From CAYPZL01 sp964415045 (GTDB taxonomy: Bacteria; Planctomycetota; Phycisphaerae; Sedimentisphaerales; Anaerobacaceae): a DNA stretch of 64,000 nucleotides. The notes under the pieces were generated by a model. That model was not told the DNA's origin, did not search any database, and worked only from the letters and a program-made list of their open reading frames with translations. The stretch covers positions 1 to 64,000 of the forward strand of contig CAYPZL010000004.1 in the NCBI GenBank assembly GCA_964415045.1. Reading direction: 5' to 3'. Made by a program: the position numbers and the translations under genes. Below are positions 17,892-27,088 of the stretch, piece by piece (position 1 is the first letter of the stretch; the number at the start of each line of letters is the position of its first letter).

Positions 17892-20800
17892 CTACTGGCT
17901 TGCGCCGGGCGAGCCGCCGATGTCCGGGCTGGCCCGCCAGGTGCTTTCGAGGCCCCAGGCGTTCGGGTCGGTGCCAGCGGGATCGATGACGGTGAGAGAG
18001 TAGCCGTCGCCGTCGGTTTCATCGTACCAGTTGTCGTCGAAGCTGAAATCGAGGATGACCTGCCCGACGGCGTCCTGCAGCGCGATGCGTTCGCCGCCAT
18101 TGCTGAGCTTCCCGTCGTATTGGCCCGCGATGTTGAAGCCCGGCCCGTACCTGCCCTCAAAAGCGGCGACGTCCTTGACCACGAGGCAATAGTCCCCCGA
18201 GGCCAGCTCGAAACCGCCGAAGGTAAAGTCGATCCCGTCGGTGAACTTGACGAGATTGAGATTGATCGTCTCGGACCCGATGTTGGTCAGCTCGACGTAC
18301 TCTGTATTCGGATCGTTGGGATCGCCCCTGTCGGCCGGGTGGTACATAAGCTCACTGATGCGCAGCGACTCGGCCACCGGGCCCACGGCAAAGACCGCCC
18401 GGGCACAGCCGCTCCACGGGCTGTACCGATTGCCGGGCACCAGCACGCGCGCCGTGACCTCGGCGCTGGCGGTAAGCACAATCGGCTCAACGTACTGCTG
18501 CGCCGTCTCCGAGACGCCGCTGCCGCCGGGTGAGGTGCTGTGGCCCGCGATCAGCTCGGCGCTGATGAGAAAATCGGAACTCGTGGTCGAAGAGTTCAGG
18601 CCGTGGATGGCAAGCAGGTTCTGGCCCCGGCGCAGCAGGTTTGCCTGCAGCGAGATGTCGAATTCCTCCAGGCGGACAGCAGCCGAATCGTTGTGATTGC
18701 CGTTGGCGCTGGAGTTCCAGGCGGGCGTGCCGCTGAACATCGCCCGGGCGACCTCGACGCCGTTGAGGTAGGCGACGAAACCATCGTCATAGCGGACGTT
18801 CAAGGCGACGTAATTGAACTCGCCCGGATCGTCGGCAAGGACAAACGGAATGCGGATGCAGCAGCTCGTCAGGCTGCCATACATCTGATTTTCCAGATCG
18901 ATGCTGAGGTAGTTTTGATACCCCGAGCCGTGTTCGTATCCGACGCCTCCCGGCTCGCCTGCGACCGGAGTCCAGGCGGAATCGTCGAAAGACAGATCGC
19001 TTCTCCAGGCGCCGGCCACGGGTCTGCCCGGCACGAGCACGCGCTTGGCCGCGCTCTCGGGTACGAGCGTCGTCGAGTCCAGCAGCGTGCCGGCGGTCTG
19101 GGGCAGACGCGGGTCGGAACCGTCGAGCGTGTAGTACACGACTCCGCCGGCGTGGGGATTGAAAACGACCACCGGGCTCGACGTCGCGACGGCCCCGCCC
19201 TCGGGAAGAAGCCGCGGCGGTGCGGCGAACTGGTTGTCGATCCACGTTGCACGCGTCGCGAACCAGTCCTTCATGTGGTTGATCTCGCCCTGGAAGCCGC
19301 CGAAGCGCGGGCCGTAGCCGCTCCAACGCTGGTAATTGCGCGCCTGCGCCTCGCGAATTTCGTCGGCCATCGCGTCGATGGTGGCGTGGATGTTCTCGGT
19401 GCTGAACGGCCCCTTCCTCAAGTCGTACCACCGGTCGATGTATTTCTGCCAGAAATTGGCGTCCTCGAAGAGACGGTACCACCAGTCGCGGTGGTCGAAG
19501 TAGTCGGTTCCGTCGCCGGTGCCGTTCCAGCTCTGGGGGTTGTTGTCGCGTCCGTCGGTCGATTCCATCGCCCGGTCGTAATCCCAGACGGGACCGAGCT
19601 CGAGCTTGCGGCCGCGCTTCTTGAACATGTACCCGCTGAGGCGAAAGGCATCGACGTTCATCGGCAGCATGTTGATCAAGTTGTGATCGATGAAGGAATC
19701 GACGTCGATGTACTTGGCGTAGCCGTGAAGCGGATCGGCGAAATTCGGGCCGTAGAGCGCATCCTCGAATTCGTCGAGAAAGGCCCTGATCCAGTCGCGC
19801 TGGGCAGCCGTGATGTCTTTGTCCTGCGGATACAGATGGTTGAACGTGCCGCCATGGGGGGTGCCGTGCGCGGTGTGGAACGTGCTTCCGGAACTGGTGC
19901 GGTCGATGCTGAGCATGTAGCCTCCGCTCAGCTTCGGCTCGGTGCTGTCCCAGGCATGAAGCTCTTCCACGTCCACCCGCTGCGGGCCCTGCGTGATGCG
20001 CTCCATGAAGATGTACAGGCCGACGTAGTCATTGGAGGAAACCGTCGCATCGTTCTTGTTGAGGTACATTTCGCAAAAGCGGGTCCGCACGGCGTAGCGC
20101 CCCACCTGGTTGCTCAGCTCGTACGCCAGGGCGTTGTTGATCAGGGCACGGTCGTACACCAGGGGGGCGTAGAGAATCCAGTCGCCGTCGGCGGGGAAGC
20201 CCAGCAGCGAGACGTCCTTGTCCCGGTCGTTCTCGTCCCAGGTCTCGAAGGCGTATTGATGTTTGGCCGCTCCGGCGGTGGAGGAGCCCCGGACGCGCAG
20301 GCCGCCCCGCCCGGCGAAGTCGGCCTCACCGAGAATATAAGCGCGGCCGTCATCGCCTCGGTCGATGAAAACCGATTGCACCCGCGTGAACGAACCGCTG
20401 CCCACGCCGCGCTTTTGCGTATCGACCACCACGATGGGCAGGTCGGAACTGAACCTGAGCAGGTCGCCGGCCACTGCGATGTACGTCCGGCTCACCGCCG
20501 CGCTGGGGGCCTTGCCCGGCTCGTAGGCGCGCGCCATGATCTCGCGCGTCCCCACGATCGGCAGAGGCACCTCGTACTTCAGGGACGAGGTCGTGGGCGC
20601 CCGCCCATCCAGCGTGAGGCGAATTTCGGCCTCCGGATTCGGCGAGCTCACCTCCAGGAGGAAGAAGCCCGTGAACGTCCCGCCCGGGTGCGAAAAGACC
20701 GGCTCGGCGGATACTTCCGCGTATCCGCTGCCGTTGGCGCCGCCGGGCGAAGGCTCGGTGAAGTATTGCTCCTCGTCGCCGTGCAGGCCGTAGGAGATGT

Positions 20801-21305
20801 CAGCCTGCTGAGGCGGGAAGCCCCCTTCGTCCGGCGCGCCGGCGCGCGTGCCGTATTCGTGTGCCACCGCCAGGCTCGGCGAAACGAGAGCCAGATACTC
20901 GCCGTTGCCTTCCAGGCGGAAATTCGTGTGGTAGTAGCCCGCCTCATCGCGGTACGGCCAATTCTCCGGGTGGTCCTGCTCCGGAACCCCCGAGGCGAAA
21001 ACCACGAGATAGCCGCCCGGCCCTAACGTCAGTGCGGGAAATCCCCATTTCTCCAGGTCGTTCGGATCGTCCGTCAGATACCAGCCGGCCAGATTCACCG
21101 GCGCGGCGCTGCGGTTGTGAACTTCGATCCAGTCGGGATAGATCCGCTTGCCCTCCACGGTGGTCGGCAACGCTGAATCGTTGATCGCCATAAGCTCCGA
21201 AATGACCAGATCCCCCTCGGCCCCGAAGGCACACACCGTCAGAACAAGGGAAAAACCAACGATGAACGCTGCCATGCAGCGCCGTACTTCAACACTTGCA
21301 AGCAT
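17892..21305 (-). CDS. Secreted CotH-kinase / lamin-tail / chitobiase-like-domain protein (third paralog, first gene of its operon)
   Basis: I chose the ATG at 21305: a GGGG site lies about seven bases upstream, and the product begins with a basic n-region (VRRC) and a hydrophobic signal peptide ending near VCAFGA. The frame is open further upstream, but that part overlaps the predicted promoter. The 1137-residue protein has an N-terminal lamin tail domain (DWIEVHNRSAAP), a chitobiase/hexosaminidase C-terminal-like beta-sandwich (EIRLTLDGRAPT), a CotH kinase core (about 280-680, with PVWDYDRAM), a second chitobiase-like unit (VVYYTLDGSDPR), a galactose-binding-like domain and a final lamin tail domain (YVELTNIGSE). 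It heads the CotH operon; a predicted promoter and a BlaI-type operator lie just upstream. Confidence 0.87.
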   Translation of the reverse strand: MLASVEVRRCMAAFIVGFSLVLTVCAFGAEGDLVISELMAINDSALPTTVEGKRIYPDWIEVHNRSAAPVNLAGWYLTDDPNDLEKWGFPALTLGPGGYLVVFASGVPEQDHPENWPYRDEAGYYHTNFRLEGNGEYLALVSPSLAVAHEYGTRAGAPDEGGFPPQQADISYGLHGDEEQYFTEPSPGGANGSGYAEVSAEPVFSHPGGTFTGFFLLEVSSPNPEAEIRLTLDGRAPTTSSLKYEVPLPIVGTREIMARAYEPGKAPSAAVSRTYIAVAGDLLRFSSDLPIVVVDTQKRGVGSGSFTRVQSVFIDRGDDGRAYILGEADFAGRGGLRVRGSSTAGAAKHQYAFETWDENDRDKDVSLLGFPADGDWILYAPLVYDRALINNALAYELSNQVGRYAVRTRFCEMYLNKNDATVSSNDYVGLYIFMERITQGPQRVDVEELHAWDSTEPKLSGGYMLSIDRTSSGSTFHTAHGTPHGGTFNHLYPQDKDITAAQRDWIRAFLDEFEDALYGPNFADPLHGYAKYIDVDSFIDHNLINMLPMNVDAFRLSGYMFKKRGRKLELGPVWDYDRAMESTDGRDNNPQSWNGTGDGTDYFDHRDWWYRLFEDANFWQKYIDRWYDLRKGPFSTENIHATIDAMADEIREAQARNYQRWSGYGPRFGGFQGEINHMKDWFATRATWIDNQFAAPPRLLPEGGAVATSSPVVVFNPHAGGVVYYTLDGSDPRLPQTAGTLLDSTTLVPESAAKRVLVPGRPVAGAWRSDLSFDDSAWTPVAGEPGGVGYEHGSGYQNYLSIDLENQMYGSLTSCCIRIPFVLADDPGEFNYVALNVRYDDGFVAYLNGVEVARAMFSGTPAWNSSANGNHNDSAAVRLEEFDISLQANLLRRGQNLLAIHGLNSSTTSSDFLISAELIAGHSTSPGGSGVSETAQQYVEPIVLTASAEVTARVLVPGNRYSPWSGCARAVFAVGPVAESLRISELMYHPADRGDPNDPNTEYVELTNIGSETINLNLVKFTDGIDFTFGGFELASGDYCLVVKDVAAFEGRYGPGFNIAGQYDGKLSNGGERIALQDAVGQVILDFSFDDNWYDETDGDGYSLTVIDPAGTDPNAWGLESTWRASPDIGGSPGASQ

Positions 21306-21378
21306 ATCATGCCCCAATGGACCCATGGTTTCGTCTCGAATCAAAGAACCCTCCCTGGCCCCGATCGAATGCCCGATG

Positions 21379-21394
21379 TCACACGTCCGTGCAA
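21379..21394. promoter_or_regulatory. Predicted BlaI-type operator in the CotH operon leader
   Basis: TCACACGTCCGTGCAA. Read on the minus strand it is TTGCACGGACGTGTGA, which matches the first blaI operator (TCGCACAGACGTGCGA) at 13 of 16 positions with only transitions. It lies about 5-20 bases downstream of the expected start of the CotH transcript, where a bound repressor would block it. Confidence 0.55.
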
Positions 21395-21405
21395 CCATCA
21401 TATTC

Positions 21406-21434
21406 ATTGTACCAAACAGCGACCCTCGCCACAA
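21406..21434 (-). promoter_or_regulatory. Predicted sigma-70-type promoter of the CotH operon
   Basis: On the minus strand: -35 TTGTGG (21429-21434), 17-bp spacer, -10 TACAAT (21406-21411). Transcription would start near 21399, leaving a leader of about 95 bases before the ATG at 21305. Confidence 0.5.
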
Positions 21435-21501
21435 GCCGCCTGGACGGGCAAGTCACCGGCGCAGGCCGCGAAAAAAAATCTGAAAAAGTTCCATTTTTCC
21501 C

Positions 21502-21531
21502 TTGCGTTGTCGCACAGACGTGCGATATTAT
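21502..21531 (+). promoter_or_regulatory. Predicted promoter of blaI and the M56 receptor
   Basis: -35 TTGCGT (21502-21507), 18-bp spacer, -10 TATTAT (21526-21531). The first operator fills the spacer and the second covers the start point. A GAGGAGG ribosome-binding site follows before the ATG at 21561. Confidence 0.6.
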
Positions 21532-21549
21532 AGTCGCACGAACGTACGA
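21510..21549. promoter_or_regulatory. Tandem BlaI-type operators upstream of blaI
   Basis: Two 16-bp palindromes with a 6-4-6 layout: TCGCAC-AGAC-GTGCGA at 21510-21525 (perfect arms) and TCGCAC-GAAC-GTACGA at 21534-21549 (one mismatch). Their centres are 24 bp apart, so they sit on nearly the same DNA face. BlaI/MecI repressors bind such dyads as dimers and usually repress their own gene (family knowledge). Confidence 0.75.
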
Positions 21550-21560
21550 GGAGGTCTGCT

Positions 21561-21935
21561 ATGACGACGCGAAAGTTGCCGGCGATGAGCCCGGCGGAAA
21601 CGGAGATCTTTCGGATCATCGCCGAGGGCCGGCGCGCCACGGTCCAACAGATCTATGACCAACTGCCGCCGGAGCGGAAGATCGTCTACAAGACGGTTCT
21701 GACGCTGGTACGGCGGCTGGAGAAGAAGGGCTACATCAAGCATACGACCAAGGGCAAGGCCCACGTCTATTCGCCGGCCGTCAAGCGGGAGGTGGTGGTC
21801 CGCCGGTCGGTGCGCGATTTCGTGGACCGCCTGTTCGGCGGCGACCCGGGCCCGCTGGTACAGTTTCTGGCCGAGGAAGGCCAGATTGACGCTGAGGAGT
21901 TCGAGAGGCTCAAGGAGATCATCGACAAGTCGTAA
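21561..21935 (+). CDS. blaI: BlaI/MecI/CopY family transcriptional repressor
   Basis: A 124-residue winged-helix repressor. The helix-turn-helix lies at about residues 10-70 (ETEIFRIIAEG, then VYKTVLTLVRRLEKKGYI), followed by the wing segment KAHVYSPAV and the dimerisation helices at about 80-120. In the family, an M56 membrane protease senses a signal and causes the repressor to be cleaved, which frees the promoter. This fits the gene order here: the M56 gene starts 27 bases downstream. The start has a GAGGAGG site at ideal spacing. Two operator palindromes overlap its promoter and a third lies at the divergent CotH promoter, so it probably controls both units. The beta-lactam ligand of the classical system should not be assumed. 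Confidence 0.92.
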   Translation: MTTRKLPAMSPAETEIFRIIAEGRRATVQQIYDQLPPERKIVYKTVLTLVRRLEKKGYIKHTTKGKAHVYSPAVKREVVVRRSVRDFVDRLFGGDPGPLVQFLAEEGQIDAEEFERLKEIIDKS

Positions 21936-21962
21936 ATCGCTATTCCTTGCGGAGGTGCCGCG

Positions 21963-24900
21963 ATGGAGACTTATTTGACGCAGGTAGCCGATTACCTGCT
22001 CAGGCAAAGCTGGCAGATCGCCGTTCTGGCGATAGTGGTTGGCTTGCTCGCGTTTGCCCTGCGAAATCGAAGCGCTCACGTTCGTTACCTCCTCTGGCTG
22101 ATCGTTCTGGCCAAGTGCCTGGTGCCGCCGCTCTATGCGGTGCCGGTGCGAATCGTGCCCCAGGAAAAACTGACGGCGTGGCGGGAACGCTTGACCCCGT
22201 CCGAGCCGGCCGTCACGCACGATCCGAATGTGGCAATGGCCAACATGGCGCCGGCTGAGACGCCCCGGCCCAGGGCAGACGACACAGAACCGGCTGGCGT
22301 TGCGGCAAGTGCGGGGAGCGATCCCGAACTACGCATCCTACCGGCCATCCCGATAGCGCCGTCGCCCGCCGCTGAGCCGGAGCCGACGAGGACGATATGG
22401 GCCGGCCTGCGCTACTGCTTCGGCGCGATCTGGCTGATAGGGGCCTGTGGTTATCTTTTGCTAAACGCCGGGAGAGCTTTGCGGACGACCCGTTGGCTGT
22501 GGGGGGCACGGAGGCCTATCACAGCCGAACTGCGGGCCGAGTTGGCGGAGCACTGCCGGCGGCATGGCTTTCGGCGCCTGCCGCAAATTTGGAGGGTGGA
22601 CGAGATCGACCAGCCGTTCGTCTGGGGCCTGGTGCGCGGAGGCATCTACGTCCCGGCCAGCCTGGCCGATTCCGGCGGCGCCGAGCAGCGGACCAGCGTC
22701 CTCGGCCACGAGCTGAGCCACGTCATGCGCTTCGACGCCGCCGTCAACCTCCTGCAGGTCCTCGCCCAAACGATCTACTGGTTCCACCCCTTCGTCTGGT
22801 GGGCCAACCGCCAGATGCGCCGGGAACGCGAAAAATGCTGCGACGAAACAACCGTAGCCCGCCTCAACACCCAACCCAAGGACTACAGCACCGCCATCAT
22901 CAAAACCCTCCTGGCAGACCGCAAAGCCACGCATCCACTGCCCTCCCTCGCCATCGCCGGACAAAAAAAGAACCTCGAACACCGAATCCGAACCCTCTGC
23001 CAACCCGGCAAAAAGTTCTACCGCCGACCGCGTCTGCTCGCCATGTGTGCTGCACTCTTGATCGCTGCGTTGACGGTTCCCACGACTCTGATCCTCAACG
23101 CTCGCGCGGAGGCCGGCGCAGATCAAACGGAGAAGGCGGACGAGAGAGAAGACGGCCTGTTCGGACCGGTTCGGATCGTTCGCGAGGAGCGCGTCGAGCT
23201 ATCGCAAAAGGATGGAGAATGGACCGAGGGACCGCGCAGTCCTTCCTATGTCAAGATATACGACGGTTCCGGGGTGCTGGAGATGAACGTGTCGCCGGTG
23301 AACGGTACCGCCACAGTCAAGCGCTTCGATGCGAATGGCAATCTGCTTGAACGGGCAACATATCACAAGGGCGGTTCTCTCAAAGACAAAGCGGTGTATA
23401 CATATGATGCTGATGGGAAGGTCAGCGAAGTACGTCACTACGACTTGAATGGAAATCTGAGCAAGAGAGAGGTCTACACCTATGACGAACAAGGCCGCTC
23501 GACCGAGCACGTAACATATAACGTCCGTCAGGCTGCCATCGTAAGCAAGACCACGTACACGTACACAGATCGCACCAAGCAGGTCGTGGAATACCACACG
23601 CAGCGCACTGGCTCGTTGTATAAGAGGCGAGTCGAGGAGTCGGACCTCCGGGAACGCAAGACCGTAACGACCGAGTATAACCTCGATGGCTCCATCAAAC
23701 AGAAAGACGTAGACTATCAGGATGCCAGAGGAAACACGGTGAAAAGTCTCGCTTTCCGCGGAGATTCAATAGTCAGGCGATCATTCCACGAGTATGACGA
23801 CGACGGCAATTTGCTTCAACTGACAGAACAGAATGAAGATGGCACGGTGACTTTCAACGAAAAGTGGAAGTATGATGAGAAAGGCAATCTGGCTGAACAT
23901 GAGGTTACCTGGTTTGAGGAGGATGGTTCCGTCGAGGACAAAGAATCGGACCGACACGAATATGAACTGGATGCCAGAGGCAACTGGGTCCGGGAGACTG
24001 AGTTCGAGCAAGGTACTGAAGCGGATGGCTCCCGTTCTGAAAGGATGACCAAATGGTATCGCACCATCATTTATGCCGACGACGCAAAGCTGTCTGACGC
24101 GCTACGGAGCAACCGACGCCTCTTCCGCGATAAGTTCAGTATCCCCAAGCCCCGGCTCCGGCTGGAGGCGAGCCTGTATCGAGATAAACAATGCACCGAG
24201 CCGGTGCTGTATTTCGATAGATCGGCAAAGACGCTCACGAATACAGTCTATTATGAGATTCGGTGCAGAGACCTCCAGGGAGGCGTCTCAGCTTCTATTA
24301 CCGGCGGCTTTTACGATCCCAACGGGGAATTGGTGCAATCCCTTACCGGAAGAACGACGGACGAGGGATGGCACCGGGGCTCATATACTCTGAGAGACGA
24401 TGACCAACCGGGCGTCTGGTCGCTAAAGGTCAGTTGTGAGCACGCCGACTACCGGGGCACGTCCGGCCGTACGCCTTTTCATGTGTATCCCGGAACAGGC
24501 GTCTCTTCGTATCAATTCTGCCTTGGAACCAGCGGCAAAGGCACGCACCTGGTACTGGAAAACAAGCACCTGATCGCCGTCTTCGGCGGCGGCCTGCCGT
24601 GCACCAAGGTCTTGCGTTACCTCTACCAGAAAGATGCCCACACCGCCTACACCTTCGGCAAGACCAACATTGGACGATTTGATTACATCTACAACCGCTT
24701 CGAGGGATGCGGTGAGATGACGTCCAACCAGTCTGTTGAGAGGAGCTACTCTCCCAGCCTGCCCCAGGAGTCCGAGAGCCTTTCCAGTGCCTCCGTAAGT
24801 GTTGACGTTAAGCTGGTCTATCCCATAAATGAGTTCATCGACCCCATGTACAAAAACATCAGCATAATGGAGAAGAAGTCTTCATCACCGCTGGACTTCG

Positions 24901-26408
24901 AGAGTGTCTGGTGGTACGACACGCTGGGTGAATGGGAATGGGACCCCATGGATTTCGCGATTGGCGATACCAACAACGACGGGCTCAAAGAGCTGGTATT
25001 TTCGACCGGTGACAGTTCGCATCACGGAAGTGTGATGGTGGTGGAAAACACGTCCGGGACCTATGCAGTGACCTGGAGATCAAATGACATATTGGACAAA
25101 AACTCGAGAGTGGAAATCGCAGACGTTGACCATGACGGCGTCAGCGAAATCGTAGTTACCGGTGGAGCAGCGGGTGGCTTATACATTTTCGAATATAACG
25201 GGAGCGGGTACGAGAACGTCACATACTACCACACTTCAAACGAGCTCAGCTCTCTTGAGATAGACGACTTCGATGGTGACGGCGAATACGAGATCATGGC
25301 GATTGACTTCGACAACGTGCTCCACGTTTTGGAACACGACGGCTCTGAATACAAGGCAGCGGCGTATGACACCGGTGTCGCCCACCTTTATCCCCTGGCT
25401 TCTGGTTCGGGAGACCTGGACAACGACGGGATTCCCGAAATGACGAGCTGCTATTGGTATAAGTTCATAGTCACGAAATACGTGAACGGCACATACATGA
25501 CAGTGCATACGGAAGACCTTAACAACATCATATTGTACGGCTGCCATGTCGGGGACCCCGACAACGACGGGCAGCAGGAGGTGATAGTAGGACACAGCAC
25601 TCTTGTCAGGTACTACGAATACGTAAATTCATGGCAGTTCCAGAACACATGGAATGGCAGCATTCAGGGCATCCTGGCTAACACGATCCGCACGGGGGAC
25701 GCCGACAGCGACGGTCTCATCGACCTGACTATCACGGCCAAGGACGAGATTGGCATAACGATGGACCCCTCGGTTTGGTCCAACAAGACAGGCGGTCCTC
25801 CTTTCCCATCGGTGTGGACGATCCAAAAAGAGTCGGGCGGCACTGACGGCGTCGGCTGCGGTGCGGCCGATGTCGATAACGACGCCTACAGCACTAACTT
25901 CAACATAAACATGATGCTAAGTTCGGAAGACGCCGACTGGCTGGAGTACCGCGTCCACGATCTTGAAGTCGACCCGAATATACACACGGTCTTTCCGATA
26001 GTCTCCGGAGTGCTGGGTCTGGGCAACGACGACCACTACCGGCTTGCCGGCGGCCAGGACGCTAGGGTCACGGGCCTGAAACCCAATACCTGGACGGACA
26101 TTCCTTCGGATTACTGTCTCCTTTATGATAATTCGGCAGGCGACGACGATGTCAGCGAAGCGGCCCTGGCGTGGGTACGATTCAAGGAGAGCGAGAACGT
26201 GGAGTTCCAGGATGTCGGCCTGTGGAACGACACGAACGGCAACGCGGCTTCCCGCATCCGGTACGACGTCAAGGACGCCACGCGCGACGACGAGTTCACC
26301 TGCCTGCTGGTCTTCACCAAAGGCGGCAAAGACACCATAGACCGCTGGCTCCCAACCCTCCAATCCGGCCAGTTGCCCAAAACCAATTTCATGACCCACC
26401 CAGATTAA
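21963..26408 (+). CDS. Giant M56 (BlaR1/MecR1-like) membrane protease with YD-like and seven-repeat FG-GAP ectodomain
   Basis: A 1481-residue protein, far longer than BlaR1 (about 600). Residues 1-380 are the M56 module: transmembrane segments near 17-33, 43-60, 148-165 and 357-377, the zinc motif HELSH (249-253) and the downstream REREKCCDE ligand segment (about 286-294). The rest lies after the last membrane segment and should be extracellular or periplasmic. About 385-700 has YD-like repeats (YDADGKVSEV, YDEQGRST). About 715-850 is Ig-like. About 990-1310 has seven Ca-binding D-x-D/N-x-D-G/A motifs spaced 47-56 residues apart (DTNNDG, DVDHDG, DFDGDG, DLDNDG, DPDNDG, DADSDG, DVDNDA), as in a seven-bladed FG-GAP propeller. 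No penicillin-binding domain is seen. Base composition drops in the ectodomain, which suggests a different origin. Confidence 0.85.
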   Translation: METYLTQVADYLLRQSWQIAVLAIVVGLLAFALRNRSAHVRYLLWLIVLAKCLVPPLYAVPVRIVPQEKLTAWRERLTPSEPAVTHDPNVAMANMAPAETPRPRADDTEPAGVAASAGSDPELRILPAIPIAPSPAAEPEPTRTIWAGLRYCFGAIWLIGACGYLLLNAGRALRTTRWLWGARRPITAELRAELAEHCRRHGFRRLPQIWRVDEIDQPFVWGLVRGGIYVPASLADSGGAEQRTSVLGHELSHVMRFDAAVNLLQVLAQTIYWFHPFVWWANRQMRREREKCCDETTVARLNTQPKDYSTAIIKTLLADRKATHPLPSLAIAGQKKNLEHRIRTLCQPGKKFYRRPRLLAMCAALLIAALTVPTTLILNARAEAGADQTEKADEREDGLFGPVRIVREERVELSQKDGEWTEGPRSPSYVKIYDGSGVLEMNVSPVNGTATVKRFDANGNLLERATYHKGGSLKDKAVYTYDADGKVSEVRHYDLNGNLSKREVYTYDEQGRSTEHVTYNVRQAAIVSKTTYTYTDRTKQVVEYHTQRTGSLYKRRVEESDLRERKTVTTEYNLDGSIKQKDVDYQDARGNTVKSLAFRGDSIVRRSFHEYDDDGNLLQLTEQNEDGTVTFNEKWKYDEKGNLAEHEVTWFEEDGSVEDKESDRHEYELDARGNWVRETEFEQGTEADGSRSERMTKWYRTIIYADDAKLSDALRSNRRLFRDKFSIPKPRLRLEASLYRDKQCTEPVLYFDRSAKTLTNTVYYEIRCRDLQGGVSASITGGFYDPNGELVQSLTGRTTDEGWHRGSYTLRDDDQPGVWSLKVSCEHADYRGTSGRTPFHVYPGTGVSSYQFCLGTSGKGTHLVLENKHLIAVFGGGLPCTKVLRYLYQKDAHTAYTFGKTNIGRFDYIYNRFEGCGEMTSNQSVERSYSPSLPQESESLSSASVSVDVKLVYPINEFIDPMYKNISIMEKKSSSPLDFESVWWYDTLGEWEWDPMDFAIGDTNNDGLKELVFSTGDSSHHGSVMVVENTSGTYAVTWRSNDILDKNSRVEIADVDHDGVSEIVVTGGAAGGLYIFEYNGSGYENVTYYHTSNELSSLEIDDFDGDGEYEIMAIDFDNVLHVLEHDGSEYKAAAYDTGVAHLYPLASGSGDLDNDGIPEMTSCYWYKFIVTKYVNGTYMTVHTEDLNNIILYGCHVGDPDNDGQQEVIVGHSTLVRYYEYVNSWQFQNTWNGSIQGILANTIRTGDADSDGLIDLTITAKDEIGITMDPSVWSNKTGGPPFPSVWTIQKESGGTDGVGCGAADVDNDAYSTNFNINMMLSSEDADWLEYRVHDLEVDPNIHTVFPIVSGVLGLGNDDHYRLAGGQDARVTGLKPNTWTDIPSDYCLLYDNSAGDDDVSEAALAWVRFKESENVEFQDVGLWNDTNGNAASRIRYDVKDATRDDEFTCLLVFTKGGKDTIDRWLPTLQSGQLPKTNFMTHPD

Positions 26409-26447
26409 GATGGAGCGCCGTTTACCCGGCGGGTATTTGTTATACGA

Positions 26448-27068
26448 TCACGTCAGTGAAGCGGCGAGGTGGGTGCCGGCGCGGTGGGCTTTTTGGCGGT
26501 TTTTTTGGGTTAGGGTTCCTTCGGGGGCTTGGGCTATGGCGCCGAAATAGAGGCTGGTTTGGACCTTTGCTCCCATCATGGTCGCGGCCATTTTGAGGGC
26601 TTTGGGTGGGCCGGGCATGAGGATGCGGGCGATCAGGGCCGGGCAGGCGGCGGCGGTGATCGTAACGGCTTTCCTGGTCGGCTTCTTGACACGCAGCTTG
26701 GGGATCTTCGCGTCCCACGGCCAGTATCCGTACACGATCAGACGCTCCATAAAGCGGCGGGTCAGCGCGTTGACGTTGGCGAAATTCGTCGGGGCCGCCA
26801 GGACCAGGCCGTCGGCGGCGTCGACCTTGTCGAGAATCCCGGCCATGTCGTCGTCGTGCACGCACGTGCCGCGCCGCCCCACGTCCTTTTCCTGCACGCA
26901 CGTGCGACAGTTCTCGCAAAACTCGATGTGCTTGTCCACGAGGTAGATCTTCTCGGTCTCGGCGCCGCCGTCGGCCGCACCGCGCAGTACCTCCGAGGCA
27001 AGCGTGTCGATCACCTTGCCCTTGCGGTACGTTCCAACAATCGCCACGATCTTTCCGGCTCGCGCCAT
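26448..27068 (-). CDS. NAD(P)H-dependent flavodoxin-fold oxidoreductase with a cysteine cluster
   Basis: A 206-residue protein of the NADPH-dependent FMN reductase / iron-sulfur flavoprotein type. The N-terminal strand and phosphate-binding loop read KIVAIVGTYRKGK, and a CENCRTC cluster (Cys51, 54, 57) with Cys69 follows, which in relatives binds a 4Fe-4S centre. AAPTNFANVN is the second flavin-contacting loop. Expected role: electron transfer or flavin-dependent reduction in the cytoplasm; the substrate is unknown. It starts from an ATG with an AGGAG site and lies downstream of the S9 peptidase, separated by a 36-base repeat. It converges with the M56 receptor gene, 39 bases away. Confidence 0.8.
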   Translation of the reverse strand: MARAGKIVAIVGTYRKGKVIDTLASEVLRGAADGGAETEKIYLVDKHIEFCENCRTCVQEKDVGRRGTCVHDDDMAGILDKVDAADGLVLAAPTNFANVNALTRRFMERLIVYGYWPWDAKIPKLRVKKPTRKAVTITAAACPALIARILMPGPPKALKMAATMMGAKVQTSLYFGAIAQAPEGTLTQKNRQKAHRAGTHLAASLT

Positions 27069-27088
27069 AGCTGCTCCTGGATCTAATT

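Noticed and set aside
21963..23090. Beta-lactam resistance sensor (BlaR1) call
   Set aside because: The M56 and BlaI parts match, but no penicillin-binding domain or beta-lactamase gene is present; the ectodomain is unrelated.
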